This document shows positions 8,736-17,380 of a stretch of 64,000 bases of DNA, piece by piece. The notes below the pieces were generated by a model. The model did not search any database, was not told where the DNA came from, and worked only from the letters and a program-made list of their open reading frames with translations. This DNA is from JACKII01 sp041687435 (GTDB lineage: Bacteria; Pseudomonadota; Alphaproteobacteria; Bin95). The first letter of the stretch is position 1. The number at the start of each line of letters is the position of its first letter. The stretch lies in NCBI GenBank assembly GCA_041687435.1, contig JAWLBX010000009.1:62001-126000 (forward strand), given 5' to 3'. The position numbers and the translations under genes are program-made.

Positions 8736-9322
8736 CCGCCTGCCCCTCCGCCAACCGCGAGCGTGATGCCGGGCTCGGCGATTGGCTCGGCGGTACCGTC
8801 GATGGCATCGGGAACGATGAAAACCGTGCGCATGGTGTAGAGCATCGATGGCAGATAGCGGCCGCCGAACACGCCCCAGAGATGACTCAATTCCTGGGTT
8901 GGCAGGTTCTGGACTTCTAGCACGACCCGATCGAGGCCCGGGTCCATCTCCGGCGCGTTCCGGTGGTCGAACACCGCATTTGCCTGCAAAAATCGCATGG
9001 CCATGGAAATGTGTTTCAGCGCCTGAAGATAGTTGCCCTCGCTATATCCTGCCGCCAGCATCACCAGCATGTTGAGCCGCAGCGGCTCGCGATGGGTAGC
9101 GAAGCGCTCGCCCGGCACCATCCGTGGCGGCGGCACCTTCGACACCGTTTCCTTTTCGATATTGACGATGAACAGCGCCAACTTGTCGTCGATCGCCTGG
9201 GCGGGGGAGCCGTCGGTGGCGACGACGCTGGTGACGACGACCGGGTCCTCATCAGACTGCAGCCGCACTTTCAGGTGCTGGTTCAGGCGGGAGGCGACGA
9301 GTTCCAGAGCGCGTTCGATCAT
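8732..9322 (-). CDS. CIS tail terminator, DUF4255 family (Pvc16/Afp16-like)
   Basis: The protein begins MIERALELVASRLNQHLK, as DUF4255 (Pvc16 N-terminal) proteins do, and contains the expected LALFIVNIEKE and HREPLRLNMLVMLAA segments. These proteins cap the tube and sheath and set the end of the tail. I chose the ATG at 9322 (196 aa) because GGCGGAG lies nine bases before it. The ATG at 9340 would add MAERPA but would need a ribosome site buried in the leader hairpin, and the still longer frame runs back through that hairpin. It is the first gene of the CIS operon, overlapping the next gene by four bases. Being first is itself a rearrangement compared with the Photorhabdus order. Confidence 0.83.
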   Translation of the reverse strand: MIERALELVASRLNQHLKVRLQSDEDPVVVTSVVATDGSPAQAIDDKLALFIVNIEKETVSKVPPPRMVPGERFATHREPLRLNMLVMLAAGYSEGNYLQALKHISMAMRFLQANAVFDHRNAPEMDPGLDRVVLEVQNLPTQELSHLWGVFGGRYLPSMLYTMRTVFIVPDAIDGTAEPIAEPGITLAVGGGAGG

Positions 9323-9343
9323 CGCCGGGCGCTCCGCCATTGG

Positions 9344-9366
9344 AAAAAGCCCCCGACCGGGGGCTT
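9344..9366 (-). promoter_or_regulatory. Terminator-like hairpin in the leader of the CIS operon (attenuator or sRNA terminator)
   Basis: On the minus strand a perfect 8-bp stem (AAGCCCCC/GGGGGCTT) with a 4-nt loop GGTC runs into five T residues. The T-run ends 5-6 bases before the ribosome site of the first CIS gene (start 9322). It reads as an intrinsic terminator placed between any upstream promoter and the operon. Either it attenuates CIS transcription until relieved, or it ends a short RNA made from the 9370-9545 interval. The stem and T-run are seen directly; the function is inference. Confidence 0.55.
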
Positions 9367-9545
9367 CCCACACGTTAGCGCATCGCAAATTCCACGCTTG
9401 ATGACCATGCCGCTACGTCCGGTCCCTTGGCCGTGGGGGTAGGCGGTGGGCGCAATGACAATAGCTTATGGGTTTTCAGGATGGGTGCAACAACGATTTG
9501 CACACAACCATAGTGCGACGGCGGGCTTTGGGCGCAACGGGACAC

Positions 9546-9578
9546 AAAAAAGCGCCCGCCCCGGCGGGCAGGCGCTTT
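9546..9578 (-). terminator. Rho-independent terminator after atpF
   Basis: Minus strand: an outer AAAGC/GCTTT stem and an inner GCCCGCC/GGCGGGC stem, with a small bulge, followed by six T residues, 40-70 bases beyond the atpF stop. It separates the FO operon from the CIS operon, so the CIS genes need their own promoter in the interval of about 180 bp to 9366. I see no strong consensus promoter there. Confidence 0.75.
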
Positions 9579-9617
9579 GAAGAACAGCGGTGCTCGTTGC
9601 CGAGCCGGAACCGTGGA

Positions 9618-10097
9618 TCAGTTCAGGCGGCGCGGCAATTCCTCGATCGCAGCGTCTATGGCTGCCTGACCGGATGCACCGGCCATGTCTTCTGCCAGCA
9701 CCTTGCGGGTGGCCTCAATGGCTATGTCGACGGCCTTGGACCGCACTTCGCGAACGGCCTCGGCTTCCGCCATGGCGATCTTTTCCATCGCCTGTTCACG
9801 CCGGCGGGTGATGGTGTTTTCCAGCGCCGTTTCCGCCTCGCGTTCGATGCGGCCGGCCTGGGTCTTAGCTTCCTCGATCATTGCGGCGGCCGTGACGGCA
9901 GCTTCCTGCTGCTTTTTGGCAATGTCGGCATACATGGCCTCCGCCTCCTCGCGCAGGCGGCGCGCCTCGTCGAGTTGATTGCGGACATCGTTCGACCGCT
10001 TGTCGAGCATGCCGAGGATAGCGCCGCGCCCCTTCCACCACACCAGGGCGAGGAAGATGACAAGCGAAAGAGCGACTACACCTGTCGGTCCCATCAT
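9618..10097 (-). CDS. atpF: F0F1 ATP synthase subunit b
   Basis: The 159-residue protein has one N-terminal membrane helix (VVALSLVIFLALVWW) followed by a long charged helical stalk (KRSNDVRNQLDEARRLREEAEAM). This is the peripheral stator arm that holds F1 against rotation. Its ATG overlaps the TGA of the upstream b' gene, so the two are translationally coupled and likely form the b/b' heterodimer usual in alphaproteobacteria and phototrophs. It ends the FO operon; a terminator follows. Confidence 0.93.
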   Translation of the reverse strand: MMGPTGVVALSLVIFLALVWWKGRGAILGMLDKRSNDVRNQLDEARRLREEAEAMYADIAKKQQEAAVTAAAMIEEAKTQAGRIEREAETALENTITRRREQAMEKIAMAEAEAVREVRSKAVDIAIEATRKVLAEDMAGASGQAAIDAAIEELPRRLN

Positions 10098-10582
10098 CGT
10101 GCCTCCATGCTCGCGTCAACGGCGGCCTCGATCCGGGCCGGATCCACCGCATCGCTGCCGAGGCGGCTGCTGGCGGCGTTGGCGACATCCAGCGCGACCG
10201 TGCGGATATCGGACAAGGCGGAGGCTTTTTCCGCCGCTATGCGCTTTTCGGCTTCGGCAGTCTCGGCCGCCAGTTCCGCGGACACCTTCTCGAGCGCGGC
10301 GGCCTGCTGCTTGGCCATGCGGGTCTGGGCAGCACTCAATTCCGCCTGGGCGTCGGCACGGGCACGGGCGAGGTCTGCCTCATAGGCAGCCCGCATCGCT
10401 TCCAACTCGTCGCGGCGGCTTTGTGCCAGTTCCAGGTCGCTCTGGATACGTGCGTCGCGGTCCGCCAGAATGCTGGCGACATTCGGAACGATCCGCGATT
10501 TCAACAGGCGGTAAAAAACGAAGAACACAATTACCAGCCAGAAAATCTGGCTCGCAACCCATGTCGGTTCAAACTGAGGCAT
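10094..10582 (-). CDS. atpF': F0F1 ATP synthase subunit b'
   Basis: A 162-residue second b-type stator subunit. It opens with FEPTWVASQIFWLVIVFFVF, one membrane helix, then FYRLLKSRIVPNVASILADR and a very Ala/Glu-rich coiled coil. Presence of two diverged b subunits marks alphaproteobacterial FO operons. It follows atpE across a 181-bp spacer that carries a hairpin, and overlaps atpF by four bases. The b' gene precedes b, the usual order in this group. Confidence 0.92.
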   Translation of the reverse strand: MPQFEPTWVASQIFWLVIVFFVFYRLLKSRIVPNVASILADRDARIQSDLELAQSRRDELEAMRAAYEADLARARADAQAELSAAQTRMAKQQAAALEKVSAELAAETAEAEKRIAAEKASALSDIRTVALDVANAASSRLGSDAVDPARIEAAVDASMEAR

Positions 10583-10718
10583 TGTTCGGCTCCAAGGGAG
10601 CTAGGCAATCCGCCGATCAGAGCCGGCGCCAAGCCAAGAAACCGGATGCACTATTGCACCCGGCATCGGGCGCGCCGCCGCTCAAAACGGGTTAAAGACC
10701 AGGGGAGGCGGGCAGGAG

Positions 10719-10735
10719 CCGGAACAAGGTTCCGG
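10719..10735 (-). promoter_or_regulatory. Stem-loop in the atpE-atpF' spacer
   Basis: A perfect 7-bp inverted repeat CCGGAAC/GTTCCGG with a 3-nt loop lies 28 bases beyond the atpE stop. There is no T-run, so it is more likely an RNA-stabilising or processing element than a terminator. Such spacers after atpE often help set the high copy of subunit c; that role is inferred. Confidence 0.4.
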
Positions 10736-10763
10736 TGCCGCCACCCGCGGTCTTCAACGGGTC

Positions 10764-10988
10764 TTAGGCGAACAGCGCGATCAGCGCCACAACCAGGGCG
10801 AACAGTGCGATCGCCTCGGTCACGGCAAAGCCGATCCAGATGGTCGCGCCAATCTCGTCCTTTGCGGCCGGATTGCGGGCAATGGCGGCGAAGTAGGAGG
10901 ACCACACATTGCCGACACCGAGGCCGGCACCGATCATGCCGATCGCCGCAAGGCCAGCGCCAATCAGTTTCGCTGCATCCGCTTCCAT
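10764..10988 (-). CDS. atpE: F0F1 ATP synthase subunit c
   Basis: The 74-residue proteolipid has two membrane helices joined by the polar loop AIARNPAAKDE. The first helix carries the Gly-rich packing motif GAGLGVGN and the second the proton-carrying glutamate in GFAVTEAIALF. Multiple copies form the rotor ring. A Glu carboxylate with no sodium-site signature that I can see suggests proton coupling. It lies between atpB and the b-type subunits in the standard alphaproteobacterial order. Confidence 0.96.
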   Translation of the reverse strand: MEADAAKLIGAGLAAIGMIGAGLGVGNVWSSYFAAIARNPAAKDEIGATIWIGFAVTEAIALFALVVALIALFA

Positions 10989-11064
10989 TTCGATAACTCC
11001 TTAAAGCGTGCGTGTTAACCGGGGGGATGATGAGGGGTGCACCGTCGGCTGGCGGAGCCAACCG

Positions 11065-11868
11065 TTAGTGCAGGTGGATTGCGTCATGCAGGTAGATACA
11101 GGTTAGGATGGTGAAAACATACGCCTGCAGCGCCGCAACGAGAAATTCCAGCGCCGTGATGCCAACCAGCAGGGTCAGCGGCAGAATGCCGGCAAAACCC
11201 ATCAGCACGGCGAAGCCGCCAATAACCTTCAGCAGCATGTGGCCGACCAGCATGTTTGCGAACAAACGCACGGAAAGGCTGAGCGGCCGGGAGAAATAGG
11301 AGACCAGTTCGATCGGCACCAGGATGAACGCCGTCCACAATGGCGCGCCTTCCGGGAAGAACAGGCGCAGAAAGCGCGGGCCATGGCGGACGATGCCGAT
11401 CACGGTGACGGTGATGAAAATCACCGCGGCCATGAAAAACGTCACGGCCAGATGGCTGGTGAAGGTGAACGAGCCCGGGATCATGCCAAGCACGTTGCCG
11501 AACAGCACGAACATGAACAAGGCAAAGATGATCGGGAAGTATTTCTTGCCTTCATCGCCGACGTTGTCGCGCACCATATCGGCGACAATGCCATAGAGCA
11601 TTTCGGATGCGGCCTGCATCCGGCCGGGAACCAGTTCCGCATTGCGCGTGCCAAGCCACATGACGCCGAACGCCACCACCGACGCAATCACCATCCATAG
11701 TGAGGAATTGGTGAAGGATAGGTTCAGGCCCGCAACCTGGATATCCAGGATCGGCCAGATTTCAAACTGGTGCAGCGGGTCGATCACCTTGTCAGCATGC
11801 TGCGCAACGGTTTCCGTTGCGTGCTGAGCGGCGCCTTGAGCTGTTTCTGCGTGTCCGGTCGATGCCAC
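11065..11868 (-). CDS. atpB: F0F1 ATP synthase subunit a
   Basis: A 267-residue polytopic membrane protein that forms the stator proton half-channels. The essential arginine lies in LSLSVRLFANMLVGHM, and the C-terminal helix in AYVFTILTCIYLHDAIHLH. The first 30 residues (Ala/His/Gln-rich) precede the conserved DPLHQFEIWP and may be an extension or may reflect a later true start; I see no decisive ribosome site. It is located 76 bp before atpE and 41 bp after the atpI/Z-like gene. Confidence 0.94.
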   Translation of the reverse strand: MASTGHAETAQGAAQHATETVAQHADKVIDPLHQFEIWPILDIQVAGLNLSFTNSSLWMVIASVVAFGVMWLGTRNAELVPGRMQAASEMLYGIVADMVRDNVGDEGKKYFPIIFALFMFVLFGNVLGMIPGSFTFTSHLAVTFFMAAVIFITVTVIGIVRHGPRFLRLFFPEGAPLWTAFILVPIELVSYFSRPLSLSVRLFANMLVGHMLLKVIGGFAVLMGFAGILPLTLLVGITALEFLVAALQAYVFTILTCIYLHDAIHLH

Positions 11869-11909
11869 GGTCGTCTACCCGTTTCGTCTCGGTTCAGGTC
11901 GTCTCTAAC

Positions 11910-12239
11910 TCAATCCGTCTGCGTAGGGTCCCGCCTTGCCGCCCGGCGCTTGAGATCGATCTCGCGCGCGGTCCGCATGACGTTCACCATCGCTGCGCCA
12001 AACCCCAGGAAGCAGAACACAATCAGCAGCCAGGGTTTGGTGCCCAGCCATTCGTCCAGCGCCAGACCGATCGCGACACCGACAGCGATGGCTGCCAATA
12101 TCTCGACCACGATGCGAAGGCCGACGGCCGCGCCAGACATCGATGCCGTGCTCCGCTTCGATCGGATTTTCGATTCCCGCTTTTCCCGCGCTGCGGATAA
12201 GCGTTTGTCAAAATCGTTCGAAGGCCTGGGATCGGTCAT
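11910..12239 (-). CDS. ATP synthase assembly protein, AtpI/AtpZ-like
   Basis: A 109-residue protein with a charged N-terminus (NDFDKRLSAAREKRESKIRS) and two hydrophobic helices (VVEILAAIAVGVAIGLALD and PWLLIVFCFLGFGAAMVNVM). This small two-helix protein usually opens FO operons and helps c-ring assembly or Mg/Ca entry in some species. It is the first gene of the FO operon here. The 185 bp between it and smc should hold the operon promoter, but I did not recognise a clear one. Confidence 0.85.
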   Translation of the reverse strand: MTDPRPSNDFDKRLSAAREKRESKIRSKRSTASMSGAAVGLRIVVEILAAIAVGVAIGLALDEWLGTKPWLLIVFCFLGFGAAMVNVMRTAREIDLKRRAARRDPTQTD

Positions 12240-12424
12240 TGTGCAAGACTGCCTGGTTCGCTGAAGAAGCGCCTTGGACTGTCCGCCCGCAAAACATCAT
12301 CCCGAGAGCGGTGGCCCCGGTGTAAAGCGGGCGGAACATAGGCGGGTCCGGGGAGAGGGGTCAATGCACCCAACGCAGCGTTGCGCCTACTTGCCACACT
12401 CAGCCTTTCACAGCGCATTTGGGC

Positions 12425-15400
12425 TTACTCCGCCGCCTGTAACGGCAGCTGCATCTGGCGGAACGAGTCCGCCTGCCGCAGATCGACCGAGACCAAGCGC
12501 GAGACGCCGCGTTCCTCCATCGTCACGCCATAGAGCCGGTCCATCCGCGCCATCGTCAGCCGGTGATGGGTAATGCAGAGGAAGCGGGTGCCCGCTTCGT
12601 CAGCGATCTCCTCGATCAGGCGGCAGAGGCGGTCCACGTTTGCATCGTCGAGCGGTGCGTCCACCTCGTCCAGCACGCAGATCGGCGCCGGGTTGGTGAG
12701 GAAGGCGGCGAACAGCAGCGCCACCGCGGTCAGCGCCCGCTCGCCCCCGGAAAGCGCGGTCAATGCCTGCGGTTTCTTGCCGGGCGGGCAGGCGTAGACC
12801 TCCAGCCCGGCCTCCAGCGGGTCGTCGTGGCCGACCAGCCGCAACTGGGCCTCGCCGCCGCCGAACAGGCGGGTGAACAGGCGGCCGAAATGGCCGTTGA
12901 CGCTGTCGAACGCCGCCAGCAGCTTTTCCCGCGCATTGCGGTTCAGGTCGCCGATGCCGCGGCGCAGCTTGGCAATGGCGGCGGTCAGGTCGTCCCGTTC
13001 CGCCGTCAGCGTCGCGAGCTGCTCGTCCAGCGCAGTGATTTCCTCATCCGCCAGCAGGTTAACGGTGCCCAGCCCATCGCGCTCGCGCTGCAGCTTGGTG
13101 AGGCGCTGTTCCAGGTCACCGGACGTGGTGTCGGCTGGGGGAGGCGGCAGTTGCTGCGGCGTTAGCGCCAGCCGCTCGGCAATGCGGTCGGCGAGGTGGG
13201 CGGTGGCCTGCTGGGTTTGTTCCAGTGCGGCGCCGGCACGGATTCGGGCCTCGCGTTCGTCACCGGCGGCCGATTCGGCAGCTTTTAATGCGTGTTCGCG
13301 CTCCGCCAGTGTGGCTTCGGCGGCGGCCAAGCGGTCGGCGGCGTTCCGGCGGCCTGCTTCTGCATCGATCAGGAGATCATCCAACCGTTCTAGGTTGGCC
13401 GCGAGCGTGCCGGGGCGTTCTGCCAGTTCGGCGGCGCGGGTCTCCTCCGTTGCGAGACGCTCGCGCAGGGCGGAGCTGTGTTGGTCGCTGGCCCGGCGTT
13501 GCCACGCGGCGCGGTCTCGGGCGATCGCTTCGAGCCGTTTGCTGCGGGTGGCCACGGCTTGCGAATGGCGGTCGTGCTCTTCCCGTGCCGCGAGCCAGGC
13601 GTCGCGGGCCGTAGCGACGCTGGCGCGGGCCGTGGCGACGGCGGCCTGCGCTGCCGCCGGGTCGGCAAGGCTTTTCAGAGTCTCGGCAGCCTGTTGCAGG
13701 TGCTGCTGCCAATCCTCCTGTTCCGAGGCCAGCCGCTGCACGGTTTCGGTCAGGCTCTGGACTTTCGACGCGCTGACCGCCCGGGCTTGTGAGAGGCGGG
13801 CGGCTGCCTGGTCGGCCTTGGCCAACTCGCCATCCGCGGCCCGCAAGCGGTCGCGCACGCGGTTGCGCTCTGCCTGTGCTTGGTCCCGTGCGGTTTTGGC
13901 GTGGGCTGCTGTGGCCGCTGCCTCAGCCAGGGCAGCATCTGCGGCCTTCAATTTCTTAGTCAGCGCCGCCAGACGGTTGCGCTGCTCCAAGCGCTGAGCG
14001 GCCGCGGTCGGCGCGCCAGGCAGCGCGGTGTAGCCATCCCAGCGCCAGAGGCCGCCGTAGCAGGTCACCAGCCGCTGGCCGGGTTTCAGCGCCGGGGCCA
14101 TGGCGGCGGCCGTCAGCGGGTCCGGAGCGATGCCGATCTGGCTGAGGCGCGGCGCCAGCGCATCGGGCGCCTGCACGTGCCGGCGGAGGCATTCACTGTC
14201 GGCTGGTAATGGCTGATCCGGCTCGTCGAGGCCGCCGCGCCAATGCAGCGGCTTGGCGGTGTCGAGGTCGGCCGCGATGTCATCGCCGAGCGCGGCGGCG
14301 AGCGCCTGCTCATAGCCGGGCTCTACCTGCAACAGGTCGAGCAATGGCGCCTTTACGCCTGACAGGATCTTGCGGAGCGTGTCGGCCTCGGTCTTGAGTT
14401 CCAGGCGTTGCCGGTCGGCGGCCTGGCGGCGCTCGTTGGCCCTGGTGGCGTCGTGCTCGGCTTCCGCTTCTGCCTCGCGGGCCTTGGCTTGGACCTCCTG
14501 CAAGGCATTGCGGCTCTGGCGGGCTTCAGCGGCAGCGGTGTTGGCGGCGGCGATGGCGTCATCTGATGGCAATTCCTGGACGACGGCAGAGTGGTTCTTG
14601 GCCGCCTGTTCCGCCTGCCGGGCAAGCCCGGCAAGGCGCGATTCGGCCTCCTGCCGGGTGCGTTCGGCGGCCTTGCGCTCGGCTTCAGTGGCGGCCAGGC
14701 GGCTGCTGGCGGCCTCCGCTTCTGCCTCTGCAGCAGCGAGGGCGGCTTTGGTCTCCTCCACCGTCTGTTTCAGTGTTTCGGCTTTCGTGGCCGCAGCGGC
14801 CCGTTCCGCCTCCAGCCCGGCGCCCTCCCCGGCCAGCGCGGCGAGTGCCGAGGCGGCTTCCTTGGCCAAGGCCGCTTCGCGTGCCAGATCGCTTTCGAGT
14901 GAGGCGATACGGGCGACGACCTGTTCCTGTTCGCGGGCGACGCGCTTGGCCTCCTCGCCCGTGCGGTCGCGGTCCACGGCCAGGCGTTGCCAGGCGGCCG
15001 CGGCGTCCGCTTCCGCCTTGCGCAACCCGGGTAGCGCGGCGGCGGCATCGGACTGCAGCTTGGCGGCATGCGCGGCCTCGCGGGCGGCGGCTTCCTCTGC
15101 CTCCCGTGTGGTGGCGGCGGCCCTTTTGGCTTCGGCTTCGGCGGTTGCGGCGGCCTGCCAGCGCAACGCCAACAGGGCCTGTTCGGCTTCCCGCACCTGA
15201 TCTTGCAGCTTGCGGTAGCGCCTTGCCTGGCGGGCCTGCTTTTCCAACCCCTGGCGTTGCGTGCCGAGGGTGGAGAGCACGTCTTCCAACCGGTCGAGAT
15301 TGGCGTCGGCGGCGCGCAGACGCGTTTCTGCCTCCTGCCGGCGGGAGTAGAGACCGGCAACGCCGGCCGCTTCCTCCAGCACGCCGCGCCGTTCGGTGGG

Positions 15401-15868
15401 CTTGGTGGCGACGAACGCGCCGATCTGGCCCTGGGCGACGATAGCGGTGGAGCGCGCGCCGGTGGCGGCATCGGCCAGCAATTGCTTGACATCGCGGGCA
15501 CGGGCGCCACGGCCATTGATGCGATAGGCGCTACTGCCGCCGCGTGGCAGACGGCGGACGACTTCGATCTGTGCCTGGTCCTGGTAGGGCGGCGGAGCGT
15601 CGCCTTGCTGGTTGTCCAGCGCCAGCGCTACCTCGGCGAAGTTGCGGGCCGCCCGGGCGGCTGTGCCGGCGAAAATCACATCATCCAGTTCGGCGGCGCG
15701 CATGTGCCGGGCCGCGCTTTCGCCCATGACCCAGCGCAACGCCTCAACCAGATTGGACTTGCCGCAGCCATTCGGGCCGACGATCCCGGTCAGCCCGGAC
15801 TCGATTCGCAGTTCCGTCGGCTCTACGAAGGATTTGAAGCCGGCAAGGCGGAGGCGGGAAAGATGCAC
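12425..15868 (-). CDS. smc: Chromosome segregation ATPase SMC
   Basis: The 1147-residue protein has the full SMC layout. An N-terminal Walker A (GPNGCGKSN, residues 31-39) is followed by a long Ala/Glu/Arg-rich coiled coil, a hinge near GYEQALAAALGDDI, and a second coiled coil. The C-terminal head carries signature LSGGERALTAVALL and Walker B ICVLDEVDAPLDD. With ScpA and ScpB it loads at parS and organises the chromosome. The start is GTG, with AGGAG five bases before it. The FO operon follows downstream and a DsbA-like gene lies 34 bp upstream; smc beside dsbA is common in alphaproteobacteria. Its coiled-coil sequence generates many antisense shadow frames, none credible. Confidence 0.96.
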   Translation of the reverse strand: MHLSRLRLAGFKSFVEPTELRIESGLTGIVGPNGCGKSNLVEALRWVMGESAARHMRAAELDDVIFAGTAARAARNFAEVALALDNQQGDAPPPYQDQAQIEVVRRLPRGGSSAYRINGRGARARDVKQLLADAATGARSTAIVAQGQIGAFVATKPTERRGVLEEAAGVAGLYSRRQEAETRLRAADANLDRLEDVLSTLGTQRQGLEKQARQARRYRKLQDQVREAEQALLALRWQAAATAEAEAKRAAATTREAEEAAAREAAHAAKLQSDAAAALPGLRKAEADAAAAWQRLAVDRDRTGEEAKRVAREQEQVVARIASLESDLAREAALAKEAASALAALAGEGAGLEAERAAAATKAETLKQTVEETKAALAAAEAEAEAASSRLAATEAERKAAERTRQEAESRLAGLARQAEQAAKNHSAVVQELPSDDAIAAANTAAAEARQSRNALQEVQAKAREAEAEAEHDATRANERRQAADRQRLELKTEADTLRKILSGVKAPLLDLLQVEPGYEQALAAALGDDIAADLDTAKPLHWRGGLDEPDQPLPADSECLRRHVQAPDALAPRLSQIGIAPDPLTAAAMAPALKPGQRLVTCYGGLWRWDGYTALPGAPTAAAQRLEQRNRLAALTKKLKAADAALAEAAATAAHAKTARDQAQAERNRVRDRLRAADGELAKADQAAARLSQARAVSASKVQSLTETVQRLASEQEDWQQHLQQAAETLKSLADPAAAQAAVATARASVATARDAWLAAREEHDRHSQAVATRSKRLEAIARDRAAWQRRASDQHSSALRERLATEETRAAELAERPGTLAANLERLDDLLIDAEAGRRNAADRLAAAEATLAEREHALKAAESAAGDEREARIRAGAALEQTQQATAHLADRIAERLALTPQQLPPPPADTTSGDLEQRLTKLQRERDGLGTVNLLADEEITALDEQLATLTAERDDLTAAIAKLRRGIGDLNRNAREKLLAAFDSVNGHFGRLFTRLFGGGEAQLRLVGHDDPLEAGLEVYACPPGKKPQALTALSGGERALTAVALLFAAFLTNPAPICVLDEVDAPLDDANVDRLCRLIEEIADEAGTRFLCITHHRLTMARMDRLYGVTMEERGVSRLVSVDLRQADSFRQMQLPLQAAE

Positions 15869-15902
15869 TGAGGCTCCTTGCGGCTTCCTCCCGAAGCCGA
15901 GA

Positions 15903-16559
15903 TTACGGGGTCAGACCGGCTACCAGCTCCATCATCTGCTCGGCGGGAAGTACGCCAGAGTACAGCTTGCCGCCGATAATGAAACTGGGGGTCGAGTTGA
16001 TATTGTATTTCTGCTCGCCTTCAAGGCGTTGGGCAATGACCGCATCCATGACGTTCTCATCCTGCAGGCATTGCTGCACCGCTTCCGACGACATGCCGGC
16101 GGCACGGCCGATCTTGTCGAGCGCGGCCAACGGGTCCTGGCTGGTGGCCCATGTCCCCTGCGTCTGGAACAGCAGGCCCAGCATGGCCGGTCTTTGCGGC
16201 GGCTGGGCGCAGCGCACCAGGGCGGCGGCGCGCAGTGCCAGTTGATCCAGCGGAAAGTCACGGTAGACGATGCGGGCCTTGCCAGTATCCAGCAGTTCCT
16301 TCTTCACCGTCGGCAGTTCTTCGGTGTGGAAGGCTGCGCAATGCGAACAGGTGAGGGAGGCGTATTCGATAATGGTCACCGGCGCGGCCGCGTCGCCCAT
16401 GATGTGCTCATTCGGGCCGACCTCAACCGTTAGGCCATCCCCCTCGCTCGCCCTTGCGCTTTGAATGCCTGGCTCTTCGCCGTTCATATTCAGATAAATC
16501 GCTGTCGCGGCCACCGCCGCAACGGCCACGCCGAGAACCACCATCCAAAGCTTGGACAT
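15903..16559 (-). CDS. DsbA-family periplasmic thiol-disulfide oxidoreductase
   Basis: The product (218 aa from the ATG at 16559, preceded by AAGGAGG about ten bases upstream; longer starts exist to 16586) has an N-terminal hydrophobic signal/anchor (MVVLGVAVAAVAATAIYL). A thioredoxin-fold domain follows, with active site CSHC in EYASLTCSHCAAFH and the cis-proline loop NSTPSFIIGG. It would oxidise or isomerise cysteine pairs of exported proteins. It belongs to the DsbA/DSBA-like thioredoxin_4 type common in alphaproteobacteria rather than classical E. coli DsbA. It sits immediately upstream of smc in the same direction; cotranscription is possible. Confidence 0.88.
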   Translation of the reverse strand: MSKLWMVVLGVAVAAVAATAIYLNMNGEEPGIQSARASEGDGLTVEVGPNEHIMGDAAAPVTIIEYASLTCSHCAAFHTEELPTVKKELLDTGKARIVYRDFPLDQLALRAAALVRCAQPPQRPAMLGLLFQTQGTWATSQDPLAALDKIGRAAGMSSEAVQQCLQDENVMDAVIAQRLEGEQKYNINSTPSFIIGGKLYSGVLPAEQMMELVAGLTP

Positions 16560-16765
16560 GACGATCATGCCTCCTTCTGCTCGCATGTGTTGATAAGGCC
16601 GATTCGTGAGGTCGCAAACACCTCACCGCCCCTGTGCAGGCAACCTTAATTCTTGCTTGTTAATCTAGGTGCGCGCCAGGGACGGTTCCAGTCCGCATCC
16701 TGACGCGCGGATATGCGAGGGGAGGCCGGCCGGATGGCGCCGGCAGCGGGTCAATTGATATCAGG

Positions 16766-17236
16766 TCAATTGAGATTCTGGCGCACGATTTGGCGCAGGC
16801 TGCGCCGCAGTTCCTTTTCCAGCCCCGCGTGCAGCAAGCCGTCCGGGGCGTTCGCAACGGTGGAAAGCGCCGTGCGCATCGCCATGACGTGCGCCAGGAA
16901 CACATCCGCCTCGCGCACGCCGATCCTTTGCGTTCCGGCCGCGACGGCGTGCATGGAAGCCGCGAAGTCGGCCAGCAGGTCCAGGCCGAAGGTTCCCGCC
17001 TGGCCTTTCATTTCATGGCTGAGCCGCAGCACGGCATTGCGTCGCCCCGTCTCGCTGTCCTCGCCGCTATCGGCATAGCGGCGCAGTGCCAGAACCGCCG
17101 CCTCCATCTCGTCCAATGCATCCGGTGCCCATTCGCAGATATAGACCCAACGCAACCGTTCGATCACCGCTTCCGCGCGTTTCAGGGCCGAGGGGTCGAT
17201 GGTCCCCTGGCCGATTGTTTCATCATCGGTTGACAT
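16766..17236 (-). CDS. Lone histidine phosphotransfer (Hpt) domain protein
   Basis: The 156-residue product contains RLSHEMKGQAGTFGLDLLAD, the Hpt motif HxxKGxAxxFG with the phosphorylatable histidine. The flanking helices (ALRRYADSGED before, AGTQRIGVREADVF after) fit a four-helix bundle. I take the ATG at 17236, which has GGAGG eight bases upstream, over an upstream GTG. No kinase or receiver gene is adjacent, so it is an orphan relay module whose partners cannot be read from this window. The spacers on either side (about 200 and 140 bp) contain nothing I recognise. Confidence 0.75.
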   Translation of the reverse strand: MSTDDETIGQGTIDPSALKRAEAVIERLRWVYICEWAPDALDEMEAAVLALRRYADSGEDSETGRRNAVLRLSHEMKGQAGTFGLDLLADFAASMHAVAAGTQRIGVREADVFLAHVMAMRTALSTVANAPDGLLHAGLEKELRRSLRQIVRQNLN

Positions 17237-17380
17237 CCTAGCCGCCTCCACAAGGATGACCCCGTCCGCCCGATTGCTCCGGGTTCGGATTGAAGCGGCA
17301 AAATGTTAAGATGAAAGGAAGCGGGAAGCCTGCAAATTGCGATTAATTCTACCGATCGCCCTGCCGGGGCGGCTCGCGTA

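Noticed and set aside
2126..9322. Prophage or type VI secretion system
   Set aside because: No capsid, terminase, integrase, TssJLM or ClpV genes are present. LysM, DUF4255, DUF5908-like and paired gp19-type tube genes point to a CIS.
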